Positions 22,047 to 24,250 of a stretch of 24,250 nt of DNA are shown one piece after another. The DNA is from URNF01 sp045594105 (GTDB lineage Bacteria > Bacillota > Clostridia > Oscillospirales > Acutalibacteraceae): positions 1-24,250 of the forward strand of contig JAZNXY010000140.1 of NCBI GenBank assembly GCA_045594105.1. The letters run 5' to 3'. Under the pieces are notes generated by a model that worked only from the letters and a program-made list of their open reading frames with translations, had not been told where the DNA came from and did not search any database. The stretch's first letter is position 1. Every line of letters starts with the position of its first letter. The translations under genes and the position numbers were made by a program.

Positions 22047-22634
22047 TTACTCCTTAATATCAATAGAAATGATTTTTACGTCCTCCAGCGGTTTGTCATT
22101 ACGGTCGGTTTTCACCGCTGCAATCGCATCTACCACGTCCATACCGTCAAACACCTGACCAAACACGCTGTGGCGATAGTCAAGATGCGGCGTGCCGCCA
22201 ACCGCAGCGTAGTTTTCCACCACTTCGGGCGGGAAGCTGTCGGGTATCTGCTTCATCTGTGCGAGCAGCTGCGGTGCGACCGTTTTTGCCTGCACGATAA
22301 AGAACTGGCTGCCGTTGGTGTTGGGGCCTGCATTCGCCATAGACAGCGCACCACGCAGGTTGTGCAGGTCGGGGTGAAACTCATCCTTAAAGCTTCTGCC
22401 CCAGATGCTTTCACCGCCACAGCCGGTGGCTGTGGGGTCGCCGCCCTGAATCATAAAATCATTGATGACACGATGGAAGGTGATACCGTTGTAGTACCCG
22501 TTTTTCGCATGTGTCACAAAGTTTTCTACCGTTTTCGGTGTGTAGTCGGGGAATAAACGAATGGAGATGTCGCCCATGGTGGTATGCATCACGGCAACCA
22601 ATTCACCCGCTACGGGTTTTGCTAACTGGTTCAT
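22047..22634 (-). CDS. Cytosolic cyclophilin-type peptidyl-prolyl cis-trans isomerase
   Basis: 195 residues with no signal peptide. The core is complete: VMHTTMGDISIRLFP, FHRVINDFMIQGGDP (catalytic Arg), ANAGPNTNGSQFF, and FGQVFDGMDVVDAI. The length is normal for compact bacterial cyclophilins plus a short loop (VAPQLLAQMKQ). ATG 22634 follows AAAGGAT. It forms a tandem pair with the lipoprotein cyclophilin, so the two probably arose by duplication with one copy gaining an export signal. No promoter of its own is apparent in the 20 bp after the transposase gene. Confidence 0.95.
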   Translation of the reverse strand: MNQLAKPVAGELVAVMHTTMGDISIRLFPDYTPKTVENFVTHAKNGYYNGITFHRVINDFMIQGGDPTATGCGGESIWGRSFKDEFHPDLHNLRGALSMANAGPNTNGSQFFIVQAKTVAPQLLAQMKQIPDSFPPEVVENYAAVGGTPHLDYRHSVFGQVFDGMDVVDAIAAVKTDRNDKPLEDVKIISIDIKE

Positions 22635-22654
22635 AGTTTTTATCCTTTCTGTGT

Positions 22655-23134
22655 TTACACAAAAAATCGGTCAAGGTGCCATTTGAGTGGATTATCTTCT
22701 ATATACCTTTGAATCTCTTGATAATCCTGCTCTCCACGGATAACGTGGTCATAAAAAGAACGCTGCCAAAGCGGTGCACCATACAAATGCGTTGTATACG
22801 ATTTCAATTCACCGATAACTTTGTGTAGGGGAGGGTCTCCGTGCCCTCCCGTCATGCGATCGAACCGTAAAAGCAAATGTATGTGGTTTGGCATAATTAC
22901 ATACGTGTCTACAAACACATTATAGTTTTTCTGCACAATATAGATAATCGCCTTTTGTACCTGTTCACCAATTTGTGACAGCTGTATTTGCGGGCGGGCA
23001 CAGAGACCCGCCCCTACAATATCGCTTAAAATTTTTCTTTTATCCTTGGTGCAAACGGTAACAAAATACGCACCGTTTGCCGCATAGTCATATTGCGGCA
23101 AACGAATACATTTTCGGGTTGGTAACGCCGACAT
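22655..23134 (-). CDS. REP-associated tyrosine transposase (RAYT, Y1/IS200-like HUH) with two REP-like sequences in its frame
   Basis: 159 residues. HUH single-strand transposases of this family cut and rejoin DNA at hairpin-forming sequences. It has the RAYT N-terminus (LPQYDYAANGAYFVTVCT), the HUH motif in MPNHIHLLLR (His84, His86), and the C-terminal helix pattern WQRSFYDHVIRG..DY..I..YIEDNPLKW. The likely catalytic Tyr is 138. Codons 40-49 (VGAGLCARPQ) and 94-105 (MTGGHGDPPLHK) are translations of palindromic REP-like DNA. ATG 23134 overlaps the proS stop as TAATG. The open frame continues upstream inside proS, but family similarity begins at this Met. No flanking IS ends are seen. It lies between proS and the cyclophilin genes in one orientation. 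It appears intact, and activity is unknown. Confidence 0.88.
   Translation of the reverse strand: MSALPTRKCIRLPQYDYAANGAYFVTVCTKDKRKILSDIVGAGLCARPQIQLSQIGEQVQKAIIYIVQKNYNVFVDTYVIMPNHIHLLLRFDRMTGGHGDPPLHKVIGELKSYTTHLYGAPLWQRSFYDHVIRGEQDYQEIQRYIEDNPLKWHLDRFFV
22824..22853 (+). repeat. REP-like palindrome, copy A, inside the RAYT gene
   Basis: TGTAGGGGAGGG, 8-nt loop TCTCCGTG, then CCCTCCC: a 7-bp stem (22829-22835 / 22844-22850). It is read in frame by the transposase gene as residues 94-104. Confidence 0.8.
22990..23018 (-). repeat. REP-like palindrome, copy B, inside the RAYT gene
   Basis: On the minus strand TGTAGGGGCGGG, 8-nt loop TCTCTGTG, then CCCGCCC: a 7-bp stem (22992-22998 / 23007-23013). 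Inverted relative to copy A and about 140 bp away. The stem sequence differs, while the loop differs by one base. Confidence 0.82.
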
Positions 23135-24250
23135 TAGTACGCTTTGCCCCACAGCACCATGTGCTTGGCGGGTTTGCCGCAACACACGCACACGTCGGAC
23201 AAGGTTTCCCCGTCAAACGGGATACAACGGGAGCCGACACCGGTTTCTTCCTTCACCTTGTCCTCACACGCTTCTTCGCCGCACCACATCGCCTTGATGA
23301 AGCCGTCGCCCTTTTCTTCGAGGGTCTTGACGATTTCCTCCATGGTCGTGCACGCATAGCTGCGATTGTTCATATTCTCGAGTGCTTTATTGTACATCGC
23401 CTGATGAATGTCCGCCAAAACCTCGGGGACCTTGGTTTCCAGCTCGTCGAGGGACACCGTAATCTTTTCACGGTTATCACGACGTACCAATACGCAGCAA
23501 TTATTTTCAATGTCACGGGGACCGATTTCCAGACGGAGCGGCACACCCTTCATTTCGTATTCCGCAAATTTCCAGCCCGCAGACTGATCGGAATCATCCA
23601 GCTTGACACGCACCACATTTTTCAGGCGGTCACGCAGCTGTGCCGCTGTATCCAGCACACCGGGCTTATGCTGTGCGATAGGCAGGATGACCAGCTGAAC
23701 AGGTGCCACGGGGGGCGGCAATACCAGACCGTTGTCATCGCCGTGGGTCATAATGATGGCACCGATCAGACGGGTGGTCACACCCCAGGAGGTCTGGTGC
23801 GGATAGGATTTTTTATTTTCCTTGTCAGCAAACTGTATGTCAAATGCCTTGGCAAAGCCGTCACCGAAATAATGAGAGGTGCCTGCCTGCAGTGCTTTAC
23901 CGTCGTGCATCAGCGCTTCAATTGCGTAAGTAGCAACCGCACCTGCAAACTTATCACTTTCGGTTTTCTTGCCACGAACAACAGGCATGGCCAGCGCATC
24001 ACGGCAGAAATCCGCATAGACGTTGAGCATACGCTCGGTTTCTTCCACAGCTTCCTCTGCGGTAGCGTGAATGGTGTGGCCCTCCTGCCACAAGAACTCA
24101 CGGGAACGCAAAAACGGACGGGTGGTCTTTTCCCAACGCACCACGCTCACCCACTGGTTGTACAGCTTGGGCAGATCACGCCACGAGTGAATGATATTGG
24201 CATAATGTTCGCAGAACAAGGTCTCGGAAGTGGGGCGCACGCACAGGCGC
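23134..24250 (-). CDS. proS: Prolyl-tRNA synthetase (archaeal/eukaryote-like type 3), start beyond window edge
   Basis: About 372 C-terminal residues of a class II synthetase that charges Pro onto tRNA-Pro. The visible part opens in the VRPTSET block, then motif 2 (RWEKTTRPFLRSREFLWQEGH), the proline-site block SHYFGDGFAKAFDI, motif 3 region SWGVTTRLIGAIIMTHGDD, an anticodon-binding domain (APVQLVILPI...IGPRDIENN), and a C-terminal zinc-like domain with CGEEAC and CVCCG that ends WGKAY. That ending and the absence of a YbaK-type editing insertion in the visible part indicate the short type 3 enzyme rather than the long bacterial type. About 100-110 N-terminal residues are missing. Its TAA overlaps the RAYT start codon. 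Confidence 0.96.
   Translation of the reverse strand, partial: RLCVRPTSETLFCEHYANIIHSWRDLPKLYNQWVSVVRWEKTTRPFLRSREFLWQEGHTIHATAEEAVEETERMLNVYADFCRDALAMPVVRGKKTESDKFAGAVATYAIEALMHDGKALQAGTSHYFGDGFAKAFDIQFADKENKKSYPHQTSWGVTTRLIGAIIMTHGDDNGLVLPPPVAPVQLVILPIAQHKPGVLDTAAQLRDRLKNVVRVKLDDSDQSAGWKFAEYEMKGVPLRLEIGPRDIENNCCVLVRRDNREKITVSLDELETKVPEVLADIHQAMYNKALENMNNRSYACTTMEEIVKTLEEKGDGFIKAMWCGEEACEDKVKEETGVGSRCIPFDGETLSDVCVCCGKPAKHMVLWGKAY

Noticed and set aside
22655..23191. Longer transposase start at 23191 inside proS.
   Set aside because: The extra 19 residues are an out-of-frame reading of the conserved ProRS C-terminus; RAYT similarity starts at the Met at 23134.

Overview
The window looks like a chromosomal segment of an anaerobic, low-oxygen Firmicute, most likely an Oscillospiraceae/Ruminococcaceae-type gut Clostridium. 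The evidence is a pyruvate:ferredoxin oxidoreductase, an Rnf-type membrane complex, a type 3 ProRS with a C-terminal cysteine-rich domain, a YabE-like G5/3D-domain protein, AGGAGG ribosome binding sites, TTGACA-17-TATAAT promoters and several GTG/TTG starts. Both ends are cut inside genes: nifJ at the left, proS at the right. Taxonomy is inferred from gene content only.

Layout, left to right. (1) nifJ (minus, partial) diverges from a CorC/HlyC-type transporter gene. (2) A tRNA-Met/Glu/Val operon has a consensus promoter and a strong terminator. About 430 bp of non-coding, hairpin-dense DNA with a 51-bp tandem repeat follows. (3) A secreted 774-aa repeat protein (BspA-like LRR, eleven HWxxCxCG modules, cell-wall-binding repeats) is transcribed leftward, opposite a SpoU rRNA/tRNA 2'-O-methyltransferase gene. 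(4) A five-gene leftward operon encodes RnfC-RnfD-RnfE-RnfA and a membrane-anchored DUF4015 putative glycoside hydrolase. (5) A MecA-like adaptor gene converges on rpe with overlapping 3' ends. (6) A 267-bp element with terminal inverted repeats lies at the end of a NagD-type HAD phosphatase gene. (7) A G5/3D-domain cell-wall protein, about 450 bp with no gene, and a DEAD-box helicase follow. (8) metG converges on a leftward operon: proS, a REP-associated tyrosine transposase (RAYT), a cytosolic cyclophilin, a cyclophilin lipoprotein and a small polytopic membrane protein.

The most unusual system is the Rnf-like operon. There is no rnfG or rnfB. RnfA and RnfE have lost three of the four cysteines that in canonical Rnf/Nqr bind the intramembrane 2Fe-2S centre. 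RnfC has lost its glycine-rich NADH/FMN loop but keeps both 4Fe-4S motifs. RnfD has Ser where the covalently flavinylated Thr normally sits. The frames are intact, the genes overlap tightly and each has a good ribosome binding site, so this looks like a maintained, repurposed complex rather than a decaying one. The second notable item is the RAYT gene, whose reading frame contains two inverted copies of a REP-like palindrome, one on each side of the HUH motif. Most of the remaining content is housekeeping.
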